From positions 434,001-498,000 of the forward strand of contig CALYLX010000149.1 of NCBI GenBank assembly GCA_944990035.1: a stretch of 64,000 nt of DNA, written 5' to 3'. A program made the position numbers and the translations under genes. The first letter of the stretch is position 1. Each line of letters starts with the position of its first letter. This DNA is from Clitopilus passeckerianus. Taxonomy: Eukaryota > Basidiomycota > Agaricomycetes > Agaricales > Entolomataceae. The notes beneath the pieces were generated by a model. It had not been told where the DNA came from. It searched no databases and saw only the letters and a program-made list of their open reading frames with translations. Of this stretch, positions 1-12,311 are shown one piece after another.

Positions 1-121
1 TTCGGCGCAATAGGACCCAAGAATGCTCACAAACTATGCAGACATCATCTCGTCACTTTGGACAAGTGCTTGAACCTCGCCAGCCTTTTCACCTCGCCAC
101 AGTAGCCTAGTGCAAATTGAA

Positions 122-1439
122 ATGGACGTCCAGGACGATGATAAGAAGCCTTTTGACGCTGAAAATCCTGAGGATGATGACGCACAACCTGACCCAGATG
201 AACATCTCATGTTGGAACAAGGTCATGGCCGGGTATGGATGGTAAAGGTATGTTTTCGAACGAATCAATGATAGGGCAAGCACACGCTGACCCCGCTCGT
301 AGATACCGAAGTTCTTGATGGAGAGGTGGACATCCATTGACGCGGAGGATATGCACCTTGCGACAATACGCGTCTATCAAAATTCGCTGCACCCCGTCAC
401 TAAAAAACCCCGTATCATCCTTTTCCTTCCACCCCATCGTGACAATGTCCCCGGCGCCAGTGGCTCTGGTCCAAGCAGCAATGGAACCTCCGCTGCAAAC
501 TCCCCCCAACCTTTACATCCAGGCTCACAACCCATTCAACCACCTGGCCAAGACCGCCCCACATTCGCCACCAATGCCATACGGCCAACCTCCAATGCTG
601 AGCCGGACTGCTACGAGCTCGAAATGGTGAACGACGCCGTGGAAAACCAGCTGGTTGTTGCAGAACGGCCGAAGGACCCGTCGTTGAGTATTTCAACAAT
701 TACAGCTGCGGCTAATGCCAGCACCCGTGCGCGGACGACGATATTGACTGGGAGGATAAAACACGAATGTAACCTCCGACCGGCGTTCACCGCGAACTAT
801 AGGAAGCAGATGAGGGAGAGGCATAAGAAATACAACACGCCTACAAGACAAATCAGGATGATTGATGATGCTGGCGTGCCAGGTGGTAGAGGTGGCGTTA
901 ACAGACTCAGCAGTGGTGTCGGTGTTGGTGCCGGAGGAGCGTTCAGCGACCTTATCGTCAGTTTCTTGCTATTATTTTTCTAAATTGTTGTCCTGACTTC
1001 ATACTCTTTAATTCAGAAAACGAAACCCAAGCATGCCAAAGGCGCTTTCGAGCGTATGGCTCGTATGCCAAGGAACCAGCTCCTCGACCAGATCTTCATT
1101 TACTTCAGGGAAACACCGCGTTGGGGTATACGTGCTCTGCGGGAAAAGACGCAACAGCCAGAGGCCTATCTCAAAGAAGTCATGTCGGAGGTGGCTTTCT
1201 TGCATCGCAGTGGCGAGCACAACGGGTTGTGGGAGTTGAAGGATAACTTCAAGGATCCCGATGTTCGTCATTTCCTTCGCTTCATTCGTATTCGAAATGG
1301 TTGCTTATCATGTTCTGCACAGATGAAGGCGGAGAATGTCCCTGGTCCAAGCCTTAGCCAGGGTGATGTGAAGATGGAGATTGACGAAGAGTACGATGAG
1401 GACGATGATGAGGACGACGATATGGAGGAAGTATCATGA
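122..1439 (+). CDS. TFG2: Transcription initiation factor IIF, beta subunit (RAP30/Tfg2)
   Basis: General transcription factor subunit that pairs with TFIIF alpha and brings RNA polymerase II into the preinitiation complex in the nucleus. I reconstruct four exons (122-247, 303-956, 1017-1262, 1323-1439), giving about 380 residues. An acidic N-terminus leads into the triple-barrel dimerisation segment, where GRVWMVK and IPKFLMERW match the family's start. A poorly conserved Pro/Ser/Asn linker follows. The C-terminal winged helix is unmistakable: FERMARMPRNQLLDQIF, then QPEAYLKEVMSEVAFLHRSG and GLWELK. The protein ends in a run of Asp/Glu. The second intron has a weak GTCAGT donor and the third is 60 nt with no stop, so its retention would keep the frame; I prefer splicing because the retained peptide is unlike the family. 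Family assignment is firm; small uncertainty remains in the introns. Confidence 0.93.
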
Positions 1440-4400
1440 TTCTCAATGTTTGCTATCGAGTTCTTGCATCCACTCACCTGTACATCATTCTTATTGATCG
1501 CATACTATACATCATCCTTTTCCTATTTGAAATCACCTCTAGTTTCCGCCAACCAAACAAACATTGTCTTTGGTTTTGTTTCATCTCCGTCTAATTCTCC
1601 ATGGTCTCTTATTGTAAAACCGTCAGGTATGTATTTGTGAGACATCCCTGGGATATAACTGATGGTGGCTATTTTACTAGGCGAAACTCGTCACTGCCTA
1701 CTACCATCGGCCCTTTCTCTACTAAGACGACTGCAATGTCGACTTCTACTCATCGTGCAGTCCAACATCGACCTCCAGTTGGGTCAGCTTCAGATGAGGT
1801 GTACGCTCAAGAAGCACAGAAGGGACGTACTCCTCTTGCTCCTGGACACCATGATCAAACCTGCTTGTGTTGCTGAGAACAACATCGGTGTAAGTTTCTT
1901 TCTCCCTCATCTAGCAGAAACTTGCTCACCGTCTAAGGAAGTGTACCCAACACTTAACTGCCATGCCCAAGCTCCACCTGCAGATTCAATACACGCACCT
2001 TGGATGTTTTACAGCACATCAGGGAGCGGCCTGGCCCACCCACCCGCCTCGCCAGCCGGCTCTCTGCTGGGTCAGCTGGAGACAAATTGGTATTAGCTTG
2101 CAGCCTTTCATGTACAGAAGTATGCTTACTGATTTGCACCACCTCCCCAGGCTTTCGACTCTCCAGCCAGTCCTGCAACGAAATTGAGAAATCAGCGTAG
2201 CAATGCTTCTATGGGAAGATGCAAATTTAATCGCGACACCTGCAGTTGCTCGGTCCTACCCACCCACCACGAGCAACGGGTGAAGGTAATACATATAAGA
2301 AAGGTCAGCGTTTTCATCTTATGGAAGAGTTATTATAATACTTACCAATACGAATCCCTTCTCAGACCCTCTACTCTCTTCCCGCAGGTCAACAAGTACC
2401 GAAGTAACATGTCGCCGGGTCCACATAATCTATGAAGGTTACACGGTTGAGGAGTAACACTCACCTTCGTATGCCCTCTACCTAACTCCCTCCTACCACC
2501 AATCGATCGAAGCTCGGCGAACTTGCGCGCGACCGTGATTCGGGAACGAGCCAAGGTGTCGGCGTCGGTCGTATTGGAGTCGGTGAATGTCGAATGTTGA
2601 GAGGCGGAGGGTCGGCGTCGGTCGTGTCGATGCCAGTGGCGACTGCTGATGTTGAGGTGTCGAAGTCGGTCGAACCGGCGTCGCGTCCCACCCACCCTAC
2701 CCACCTGTGGAAGGTCATACGGTTGAGGGCTAAAACTCACCTTCGCATACCCTCTACCTAACTCCCTCCTACCACCAATCGGTCGAAGCTCGGCGAACTT
2801 GCGCGCGACCGTAAAGCATGAACGAATCGGGGTGTCGACGTCGGGCGTGCTGAAGTCGGCGACTGTTGATTTGAAAAACGGAAAGGGAACAAGGAAGTTT
2901 GAGGCGGGGTGTCGGTGTCGACGACTGCTGGGGGCGAAAGGCAGGAAGGGAATTGTCGTTCACACAGGTGTCGATGGCGATCGTGTCGGTGTCGGAAAGA
3001 GATCTTGACGCACACTTCTGAACTACCCCGCTATTCCCTCTTCCCTTTCAATGACCTCGCCTCGACTCTACTTCTTCGCCACCTAGCCTGCCTCTACCTC
3101 TTTTTTCATCCCGCCATGCCTCTATCCTTGTCAACTACCCCCATGCCTTTCCCTTTGAATAACTCCGTCGCCACGCTCTTGAAGGAATTCTTGAAGCACA
3201 CTCTTGAGGCACACCCTTCTTCGCGACAACACTACACCCAAACCGCCTTACCTTGAACCTGCTCCCAAACCACTCCTCTCCTTCTAACTACTCAATATCC
3301 TTCCGCATCCCTCATCCCGCCCTTATCCAAATCCTACAAACGCACTCCTCGACCATCCTACCTCTACATGCTTCTAAACCACCCCTCCAGACTCCCCTCT
3401 TTAAACTATCCAACCACCATGCTTCTACTTCAACTACCCAAAGGACTACGCCTATTCTATACATATACATCTCCCCTACGAAACGATCGCCCCATGCATG
3501 CTCCTGTTGCCGGCTACTCTTCTCGGTTGACGTGGTCTACCAGTATAACAAGAATCAGCATCACGCCTAACGGCGGTTTGGAGCAAAGCGTCTTACACGA
3601 CGTAGGAAGCGATGCAGCAAGTGCACACAGCGAAGAGAGAGTAAAGTTCGATGACGAGAGAGAAGACAGAAGGTCTGTGAGAAGAGTAGAAGGCGAAGAA
3701 GGTGGGGAATAAAGGCGACATTTGAAAGGTTTATATAGATTTCTGAAGGGGTGGCTGGCAGAGAGGCTGACGAGGACGAGGACAAAGGCTAAGAATACAG
3801 ACGCCAAGACTCACAACGATCGATAATTCGCTGTATTTGGTTATAAGAGGCTACCTCCGCATTTAATATACTCAGTTAAATTCTGTTTAAAGCTCCCAGC
3901 AATGAAAGCGATACGTTTGCTAGAAATACGGCGTCATGAATACTGACTGAGCAATATTTGAGGGTTGTCGAGGATCCTCGCGAACCTGACATGTGGGCAC
4001 ATGCTACCTACGCACTGCCATTAAATTTTAAACGAACATATGGCTAGAGCACCCCACAGCCCCTCTTGTAGGATGTTGGGAGCGCCACTCTGGATTCTTT
4101 GCGAATGCTTGCCGAAGTGCATTATACCGCAGATTCGATCGCATTTCGTGTTTGCCTTAAGGCGCTACTTCCTTTGACAACAAAATTCCCCAATAATTTT
4201 TCTTTCAGACCTAGTAACCTTTCAGAATTCCGTGCCTAGTAACCTTTGAACGCTTTGACCCAACATGGCTAAGAGGAACGGTGATGAAAAATCGGTCCTA
4301 CTAATTGGCTCGGATATCCCCGATCCTTTGTCACTTTGACCTTCCCGTTTCTGTCATGGCATTTTGTGAGCACCCCCACGGAGTCCATGAGAATCAGAGA

Positions 4401-5200
4401 GTACTCGCCTTGGACAGTCTGGAATCGACTTAATCAGACCTGGAAGTTGGCGAAAAGATCCACGGAACGGCCCTTTCTCAGCTGGTGGAATGACTCGTTG
4501 CTCAAAAAGTTTGCAGTCTGTCTATCCACATGCATCCGCACCAACCTGAAAAGGACTTTCTAGCATATACCGATGGCCTAGGAGCAGACTGTGACTTTGG
4601 AGCTTCTTTTGAGTCTGAGAATCTCTATTGCGATATTACTGGACTCGAGCTGCGCTCACTGAAATCTAGTTGCGACTCCCGATGACTGAAATCGGACCCA
4701 GAAGGTGCGCACCTGCTTTCAGATGCATTCATGCAGCAAAGTATGCAGCAAAAAATCTCTGCAAACCAAAGGCTTGGGCCACACCAAGTCCCTGGACGCC
4801 AGAGAGTTCTTTCATCCAATCTCTGGCTTCATCCTTGCATAGCCCTTCCGCGTCTGCCATGTCACATATACTCTTTCCTATCAACACTTACAATTTTCTG
4901 CTTTGACTTGCCGGCATCGGTCGTGGGCGACAATGGTATACCACATTCGACATACGCGGTGGGATTACGTAGGTTCTGGCCCGCGAGACAATATGTGCAC
5001 TGCACGATTTGATCTATCCTCCATGCCTGATCTTTGGCTCGGGTGGTCTGCCCTACTTGGGCGATTGTTGAACATAGAGGACGCAAATCCGCATTCTCAA
5101 GGAATTGATTGCTGCCACAGGGTGCCCTTCAAAAAGGCGGGGTGTTTTCGCTCTTAACTACTAACTACGTGCTTTACCTCTTATCCTCTTTCTCCGTCAT
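1440..5200. other. Gene-poor interval with degenerate repeats
   Basis: No gene could be supported here. Short open frames exist on both strands but none resembles a known domain, and they overlap low-complexity DNA. The interval contains a direct repeat (about 2430-2850), GTCGGTGTCG-like degenerate repeats (about 2550-3000) and pyrimidine-rich DNA (about 3010-3480). It may hold decayed mobile DNA, but no terminal repeats or transposase were recognised. Confidence 0.5.
2432..2850. repeat. Two-copy direct repeat, about 279 bp apart
   Basis: The block near 2432-2550 recurs near 2709-2830. Both copies carry CACCTTCG, CCCTCTACCTAACTCCCTCC, TACCACCAATCG and GAAGCTCGGCGAACTTGCGC in the same order with scattered substitutions. 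Each copy then runs into GTCG-rich sequence (variants of GGTGTCGGCGTCGGTCG). The arrangement looks like two units of a larger tandem or satellite-like repeat. No coding function is implied. Confidence 0.8.
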
Positions 5201-5539
5201 ATGCTTTCCGGTCTGGACACCAATTTTGACGCGTTGAACGCGTCCCTGCATGAGCGTGGGCTTAACCTCTGCGATCATGTCCTGGAGCATGAGGTGGTTC
5301 CGTTACAGGGTACGCAGCCCGATACCTACCTCTTGAACACCCAGAACTTATCCTTTGCATGCAGACCTACCAGGGGAGATGAATGGTGAAGATCACCCAT
5401 GCGTGCATGGTGAATCCTGGGGCCAGCATTACTCCAGGTCTCATCAGGAGCATAGTGGCATGACGCGTCCAATAGAACATCTGGAGTATGTCCTTTCGTG
5501 ATTTATTGCACGTGTGGCACCATCTCATTTTTGTTTAGT

Positions 5540-6595
5540 ATGCCGCTATACTTGGAACCCCAAATACCCCTACAAGTAAACCGTATCAATCATGATTCCT
5601 GGGCTGTCACCCCTGCGAAGCACTTTTCACATCCGCTTCCTCCCTTCCTCGACGACCCAGCCATCGAACCCCATGTTCACCACGGGACTCTGTTCGTGCC
5701 GGACTTTAAATCTTCCTACGTACAAGAGTTTTCTGCTATGCAGGCGGAACATTCATCTACCCAACCTTTCAACTTTGTCCGGGACCCATTATTTTCGACA
5801 GCTCTTCAACCACCGCAACCCTCCTTCACACCACTTCAGGAGATGGATCAGCCCGTCGATTCTGGCCGGTGTAGCCCCATCATCATGCCCTTTCCCACTC
5901 ACCCTCCCACCTATCTTGGCTCCAACCCCTTCCATTCCTATCAGAGGGTGGGCCACTACTCTTCAGGATCTAGCGGCTCCTCAGCATCCTCATCCTTTAG
6001 TGACGCGTCGGCTAGATCCAACATGTCCTTCCCCGAACCTCTACCATCGATGAGCCCAATGAATCCCACTCCTTCTTTTTCCCCACAATCATCTGGCGCA
6101 TTTCACGAAATCACAGTTTGCCCTCATAACCACCATGTCACGTTTCTTGCACACACCTCTACCCAAACGACCAGCGAACATGTCTTTCGCCTCCCTAGCA
6201 AGCAGACCATGAACCGCCGGCGCCTCCCAGTCTGCGAACCGGACAACTGGCGTGGGGGGAAGGCTCAAGAGTATGGCTCGCTTTGGGACCATTCGTATAC
6301 CTGCAGATGGCCGGGCTGCAGTGCGGAACACCTACGCATGGATGCCCTCAATGGGGACAAATTCATCGAAAACGTCCACGAACATCTCCTTTCGCACACG
6401 AAATCGTCTCCTGAGGAGAGCGCTTGGTCTTGCAAATGGGATGGATGCGCCGACCGAGGTAAATTCGAACTTTACAAGACCAGGCTTCGCCACCTCCATC
6501 TCCACATTCCTTGGTACTTTGTCTGCCTTACCTGCCACCAGATGCGGGGTCGAAAGGATTTGAAGAAAAAGACGTGCGCGTGCCCAGTGCCGTAG
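5540..6595 (+). CDS. C2H2-type zinc-finger protein, probable transcription factor
   Basis: About 351 residues from the first Met of the open frame. The first two thirds are Pro/Ser-rich and look disordered, including a Ser/Gly run. The C-terminal ~110 residues hold two Cys-x4-Cys / His-His fingers of the GLI-like spacing: YTCRWPGC followed by VHEHLLSH, then WSCKWDGC followed by RLRHLHLH. A further Cys-x2-Cys / Cys-x-Cys segment (VCLTCHQM ... KKTCACP) lies at the end. This suggests a nuclear DNA-binding regulator; targets are unknown. An upstream open segment at 5201-5387, preceded by a pyrimidine-rich tract, could be a first exon spliced to 5539 (TTTTTGTTTAG acceptor), which would preserve the frame. 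If so the protein has about 62 extra N-terminal residues. Confidence 0.65.
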   Translation: MPLYLEPQIPLQVNRINHDSWAVTPAKHFSHPLPPFLDDPAIEPHVHHGTLFVPDFKSSYVQEFSAMQAEHSSTQPFNFVRDPLFSTALQPPQPSFTPLQEMDQPVDSGRCSPIIMPFPTHPPTYLGSNPFHSYQRVGHYSSGSSGSSASSSFSDASARSNMSFPEPLPSMSPMNPTPSFSPQSSGAFHEITVCPHNHHVTFLAHTSTQTTSEHVFRLPSKQTMNRRRLPVCEPDNWRGGKAQEYGSLWDHSYTCRWPGCSAEHLRMDALNGDKFIENVHEHLLSHTKSSPEESAWSCKWDGCADRGKFELYKTRLRHLHLHIPWYFVCLTCHQMRGRKDLKKKTCACPVP

Positions 6596-6948
6596 GGCTG
6601 CTGGACTGGTTCCTGCTTGTTCTCATTCCCAGTTCTTTTCCTGTCTGCTTATGTCCCTTGTGAACTTGTATATCTTCCCTTGATAACCTCACCCGTCTTT
6701 CCCGTCGGATATAGTCCAGTAGTCTCTCTCTTCTTTATGGCACATATCCCACACTCATTACAGCCTCTTCTATATCGTATACCATCTTTTAGCCACCATT
6801 TTATGTTTCGCTGTACTCCAACGTAATTATTAGCTAGTCAGTTGCTTTAATAAAATCGTTTTACCCATGTGATTTTCCTGTTGTCATTGCCTTATCCGAC
6901 CTGCTGAGGTGGACCCACTGCTGTTTTTTGAACGCCGAAAAATGAAAA
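6596..6948. other. 3' flank of zinc-finger gene; no gene seen
   Basis: AT-rich, pyrimidine-biased sequence with AATAAA-like motifs (TAATAAAATCG near 6848), consistent with the 3' UTR and polyadenylation region of the upstream gene. Nothing else was recognised before the tRNA. Confidence 0.4.
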
Positions 6949-7031
6949 TCCCTCTTAGCTCAGTGGTAGAGCGCGTCACTAGTACATTTCGTCCTATGAC
7001 GAGGTCAGTCGTTCAAGCCGGCTAGAGGGAA
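6949..7031 (+). tRNA. tRNA-Thr(AGT) with an 11-nt intron
   Basis: The acceptor stem TCCCTCT pairs with AGAGGGA. The D arm GCTC...GAGC, anticodon stem CGTCA/TGACG, and T arm AGTCG-TTCAAGC-CGGCT all fold. The anticodon loop reads CTAGTA, then an 11-nt insert (CATTTCGTCCT), then A. This places the intron one base 3' of the anticodon, the canonical nuclear tRNA intron position. A T-run (CTTTTTA) follows as a Pol III terminator. The decoded anticodon AGT reads threonine ACU codons. Confidence 0.93.
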
Positions 7032-7456
7032 TGCTTTTTATGTGTTCTTTGCGAAAGATCCATCGCAGTTGCAACTGCTGAGCGGCCATGAGATTTCAGG
7101 TCACCATGCCGTAGGCATATCAGGAGTAGTCCTCAAAAGATTTCATCATGTAGAAGGCGGATGTACACACATTTGAGAAAGATTTTTTCGTATACGTACA
7201 AGTACAGGTAAAAGTACACGCGAATAAGAACTAGCCCGAGATAGAGAGGGGTGAATCGTTTCAGCGAGGAGAGACGGGATGAGGATTCATAATGCGGTGT
7301 GAATGCGAGGTTATTGTACAAAAAGTCAGATTGATATTCAACGATAGCGACGACAAATTGGCGGGATAGAGTGGAGATAGGTGGGTAAATGCATAATCCA
7401 AAAAAAAAATCAAAAGCAGGAGATGAAAAACTATAAAGCGACACCGGATCACAAGC
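7032..7456. other. Intergenic, 3' flank of WD40 gene
   Basis: No gene seen. The right part (about 7380-7456), containing an A-run, probably belongs to the 3' UTR of the minus-strand WD40 gene. Confidence 0.35.
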
Positions 7457-10400
7457 TCACGCCCAGTTACCTCCAGCCCACCACTTCTTGGCTGAGCCTT
7501 TGAGTTCCCACTCACACACGCCCTCCGCACTCGCGACGTAAAGGTGTTTGCCTTCGGGATCAAAGCATACTCCGGCAAGGTCAATATCCTCGTCATAAGA
7601 CAAGACGTATTGCTTATCGGGCCGTCGACTGGAGAGGGTACGTGTCATCCGGTGACGATGCGACGGGCTCGCAGGAGGAGTCAGAGTATGATAAGGGGAT
7701 GAAGTGGTAGGAGTAGGCGAAGGATATGGCTGCGATAGTGTTGGGTGCATACGTCTCGAGGATCGGTTGATACGATTGTAGTCTGACGGGTGAATATATG
7801 GCGGTGTCCGAGATCTTGACCGTGAGCGAGACCTTGACCTAGATCTGGAACGAGACCTGGGGCGAACCAGGTAATCGTCATCTTCGTCAATGTCCATGTC
7901 CGTTTCGTCTTCTTCTTCGTCATCAATATCTTCTTCCATGTTGACCTCCGCACCACCAAGATCAGCACCGCCAACGTAGACCATTCCAGAAGTCGTTGAT
8001 CTCCTATCGTCCTCGTTTGCACCACCCAGAGAATATTCGTAGTCTGCCGTGTTGGATCCGGTATTGGTATCGTTATCACTCGCTGTGGCGTCCTCAGTCT
8101 CCAACCTAGTGTCTCTTGGCATGACAGGTTCAACCCTCCCTCCAACACGGCCTCGTTCCACAGCAGGTTCGTTGCTGTTCAGGGATGAGAACGTCGGGAT
8201 GCTCCGAGTTCTGACTCCGTGTGCCCTCAGCAACGCCCTAACATCTGCTTCAACACTCTCATCACCGAGAGGAGGTATAAGGAGCATATCCTCATCCCCG
8301 CCTCTTGATCCATCTGTCACTGATGACGCTGTAGGTGAGGCCAATGTAGCTGAAGGGGTAGAAGCAGTGTTGGAGGTTTGAACTAATGGCGACCTTCTGC
8401 GTTCAATAGGTGTCCACCTTCCAGCGTTGACCCTCGTACTGCTCTCTTGGGCCATGGTCCTTCCAGCTTCCCCAGCTCGTGAGGCTGTGGGTTGCGCAAA
8501 AGCTTCAGGGGGCAGCCTCAATCCGGCGAGCATCGCGGATGCTTGTGAGGACGTAAGGTTCAGTGGGGGCGGCCCAGAAAGATGAGCAAATCGTCCTGCA
8601 GATCCAGGACCAAAAATCTGATCCAACCCATAATCCTGTGTATGGCTAGGACTTTGGGGAGTCTGCGGAACCTGTGGCGGGGTGCTCGTATTGGCAGTAG
8701 CAGCGGCTCCGGAACCATCAGGCCCGCCTCCTGGGGGACTTGCACTTTCGCGTCTGGCGCCAGCAAGCGGATCACTCATCCTCAACGCCCTCCACGTTGA
8801 ATCTGATATTGAGCTGGGCGGAGAATAGGAGTAATATCCTCCCCTTCCGAACCCAGGGCCACCATAACCGGCCAAGCCAGGTCTCATCGAGGCCTGAGGC
8901 TGGGGATGATGTCCAATTCCTCCTCGCAATGGTGACGAAATGGAAGGATACGGCGGAATAGGGGAGGAGGGCGTGGAAAGCGCACGAGAGTTGACAAGGG
9001 TAGGTGGAGGAGAGGCGGGCGGGCGTGTAGAGGCAGATGAGGGTAGATTGCCTGTTGACGCAGATGCAGCCAAATGAGTGGAGGATACACCGAGGCCTTG
9101 GATGCGGAACGTGTCGCCCAAGGCTTGAACCATTCTCTGGTGAGAGGAGGGATATACTGGATGCTCTTGCCCATATCCCGGCGATGATAATGCAGTTGTG
9201 GGTACAGTACCGAGGCTCGGGAAAGTAGCGGTCGTCGGGCTGCCATGATTCGATGCGAGGCCAGCGTTCAAGTTTGTTGTGCTGTTGGTGTAGGACCTCC
9301 TCTGGAATAATGTTGGTCTTCTGGAAGGTCCTCTTACCGGTGAGCCACCTGCAGATCCAGGCCTGGAGTTGGTGGTGCTTGTGCGTATTGGGGATCCCTG
9401 AGTGGCGGCCGTCGTGTTTATGGTGGCAATGGTCAAGGAGGTGGGTGCAGCTGAGACCGCGGTGGTAGTAGGTGAACCAGGAGTGCCTGCGGTTGTAGTC
9501 GCATGTGATCTAGAACGAGTAGGTGTACGCGAGGTGTGTACACGTCGACGAACATTGGGCAATGAGGAGGAAGCTGAAGCGGATATGCGTTGATGAACAG
9601 AGGGAACGCGGATGATTTGCTCTGTCTCGAAGGTCTTTGCGTCAATTATGTGGACGAGAGACGTATGCTGTTATCAAGACATATCAGCATAAAGTTCCAG
9701 TAGTGTTAAGAAGGAACCTACCTCTGTAAACACCAACACTTCTTTACCTCCACCCATCCCACCACCAAACTTCAATCCTCTGACACTCCAGCCGGGAGCC
9801 CTGAAGGTCCCGCCGTTCCAATCATACATATCATCAATAATCCACCCTGCACTTCCCCCATACCCAGCGGATTCCGCATACAGAAGGTCACCACCTGGAT
9901 GGTGAAGAGCATTTCCGCCACCATACAGGGATCCAGGCGATTCCGACGAAGCTCTCGACGACGTCGGTGATGAGCCAAGTCGCGAAGCATGATGCCTGGT
10001 CCCATGTAAAGGTGCCCTGCTATGGTCCGTCTCGAAGACCTTTAGAGGCTTTGTAGACCTGACGTCCCATACTGCAACCAGTCCTTCTTGGGACGAAACA
10101 GCGAACTTCATCCCGTCGCTTGAAAACGAGCTGGAGAAGGAAGCCATGAGTGCGTTGGAGCTTCCACTGGGGGCACCGTATGTGACATTGTTGGAAGGGG
10201 AGTAGTATGATGAAGGAAGGCCAGGTACATGCGGGATGTGATTGAGAGGTTGGCCTGCTCCGTGGGTGAGGGATGGCGAAGGGGATGTAAGAGAGACGGG
10301 GGAAGGAAGTTTGAGGGTGGTTATTGGCGTGAAGGTCAATTTGCGTCCAAAGCCAGAGATCTGTTGGATTGATATTTTGGAGGAGTCTCCAACGGAGAGC

Positions 10401-11218
10401 AGCGTTCGGGAATCCGGAGATATTGACGCTAGAGGATAAAATAGATTATTCAACTACTCTTGAGACAGGAAGGGAAACCAACGTACTGTGGTTCACGGGA
10501 ACATTCGACTTGAGTATGCCGACCTCCTCCATTGAAAGATCGCCGTAGCCACCTATGACGGAGGCTGCATCCAGCTCGCCAAATGTACTACCCCGGATGG
10601 CAACATCGTAGAATTTGACAGTAGCATCGTTGTTTGATACTACCAATCGAGGTTCTACGCTCGAATGGTTGGAACGCGCCAAGTTCAGCGAAGGCGTAAA
10701 ATGGACAGAATTATTAATTGACCCTCGGAGAGCGATCTCCGATTGAGATAGAATTTGCGAAGGCGGGGAGATATCTGAGTGATACCTCGAGGATGGTGAA
10801 GAATCCGAGGCGGAAGGGAAGCGGTGCAATGAAAGGTGTATCTCGGCATCTTGACCTCCTGCTGCAAGGAGCATGCCTTTGCCACTTAGCTCGGAGCTGT
10901 CGCTACCAAGGCCATCAAGGGGGAAAGCAGAAATAGTGTTTGGTTGAAACGACGTTTCTACAAGCGTTCTCGGGGGTGAAGATGGATCGAGAAGGTTGTG
11001 CTGAACGATGGAGCTTTCGTGAACATAATGCACCACTCCTCGTTGCAAAGGACATATTAGGAGGTCACGAAGTTGACTATGAGCACAATAATCGAACGTT
11101 AACTCCTTGGTAGGCTCCGAAAATAGGTATAGACGTACATATGTGCAATGATAGCCCTTCCGGGAACGTATCGCGCAGGCTTTGCGGAGGTTAGGAGGAC
11201 TGAGGAATCTCGAGCCAT
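7457..11218 (-). CDS. Fungal WD40-like protein with DUF2415 segment and C-terminal RS-rich tail
   Basis: Four exons (11218-11139, 11076-10487, 10428-9722, 9667-7457) give about 1195 residues. The N-terminal half has WD40-propeller character: LICPLQRGVVHYV, HYRFP-type blades, VSNNDATVKFYDV, FAVSSQEGLVAVWDVRSTKPLKVF, and WSVRGLKF. Immediately after comes KEVLVFTE joined by splicing to HTSLVHIIDAKTFETEQIIRV, which matches my recollection of the short fungal DUF2415 element. A long Ser/Pro/Thr-rich disordered region follows. It contains an acidic patch (DIDDEEEDETDMDIDEDDD), then an uninterrupted Arg-Ser dipeptide run. The extreme C-terminus returns to a WD-like strand, DIDLAGVCFDPEGKHLYVASAEG. 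Function is unknown; scaffold or RNA-linked roles are only inference from the RS run. Confidence 0.82.
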
Positions 11219-12311
11219 CGTTATGACTGAGTTTCAGTAGTCTTGTATTGGTTCGTACGCCAATTCAGGCGCTATTCGTGGGTCGTAGTAATCAGAAGTG
11301 TAGTGCGGTACTAGCCACTGTGTAAATGCAGTCTCAAAGCACCAATCGTGATTCGAATCAAGAACGTGTAGCCGCAGTGTTCGACGCGGTCTCGGGGTCG
11401 CTACCTTGATGGTCTTGTGGTCGTCGGTATGGGTGTTGTCGTCGTCGTTAGCAGCCTAGTAAAAGCTGTGTGGTACAGTTGATACACCGCAGTCGAGGGT
11501 ACAAAGCAGAGCACTGAGTATATCGTCGAAGAGAAAAACTCAGCGGTCAAGTTCCGCCTGAGAAGGAGTGCCTCCCTTCGTTTGTAACCATACCTCATTT
11601 CATCCAATTTAGGAAGGGCAGCGCCACCTGATGATCACGTGTAAGGGGCTGCAGCCAATCGGACTCTGGAAATGGCCTTGGGTTGCCGGCCTCCCGACCG
11701 TGCAGAATTCGATGACGAGGGCCAAAATGACGAGATAAAAGGTAGGAACCTGAATTCATTGAGATTCCGAGTCTTTTCTGATTTTCTCCACCCGAATCTA
11801 CCATTAGTTTGAATCTCAGATGCCTAGACATCATATTCCAAGAGTCTGTCAGACTAAAAAAAACCCCTCCAATGCTCTCAAAACTCAACACGCCCTTCAA
11901 AACATTGCTATCGCCGGTCTACCGGCTGCCAAGGTCCCGAGGAGGATCTCTTCAGCCCTGTCCTCGTGCTCACCCCAACGGTGTAAAAGCAACTACTCTT
12001 CAATCAGAAAACGACCCAGCCATGCGAACAGTTACCAATTCCAACTAGCCTTCTAAAGGCTTTATGTAAAATTTCTATTATATTCTAGCACTTTCGAAGC
12101 ATCCCTTCATCCCCACACATCTCATTTGCACATCACAGTTGACAGCTTTCGCCATGATGATGACCATGACGTTGCTATAGCTATGCATGGGTTTTCCGAA
12201 TAGAACGCGACACGACGCGCAATATCGGTAAACGCGCCGGATGGAACTCGGATAATCATCGAGTTGCAACTGCAACAAAGCTGACATGGCTGCGTGGCCT
12301 GCAGAGATATC
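11219..12311. other. Upstream region of WD40 gene; no gene supported
   Basis: Holds the promoter of the minus-strand WD40 gene on its left. Short open frames at 11595-12056 lie on both strands with no recognisable domain. A GTCGTCGT-type simple tract occurs near 11420-11450. Confidence 0.35.

Noticed and set aside
1662..2096. 144-codon open frame after TFIIF beta
   Set aside because: No recognisable domain, no promoter or splice support, composition like the surrounding non-coding DNA.
8049..8381. Plus-strand open frame within the WD40 gene
   Set aside because: Lies opposite low-complexity coding sequence of the minus-strand gene.
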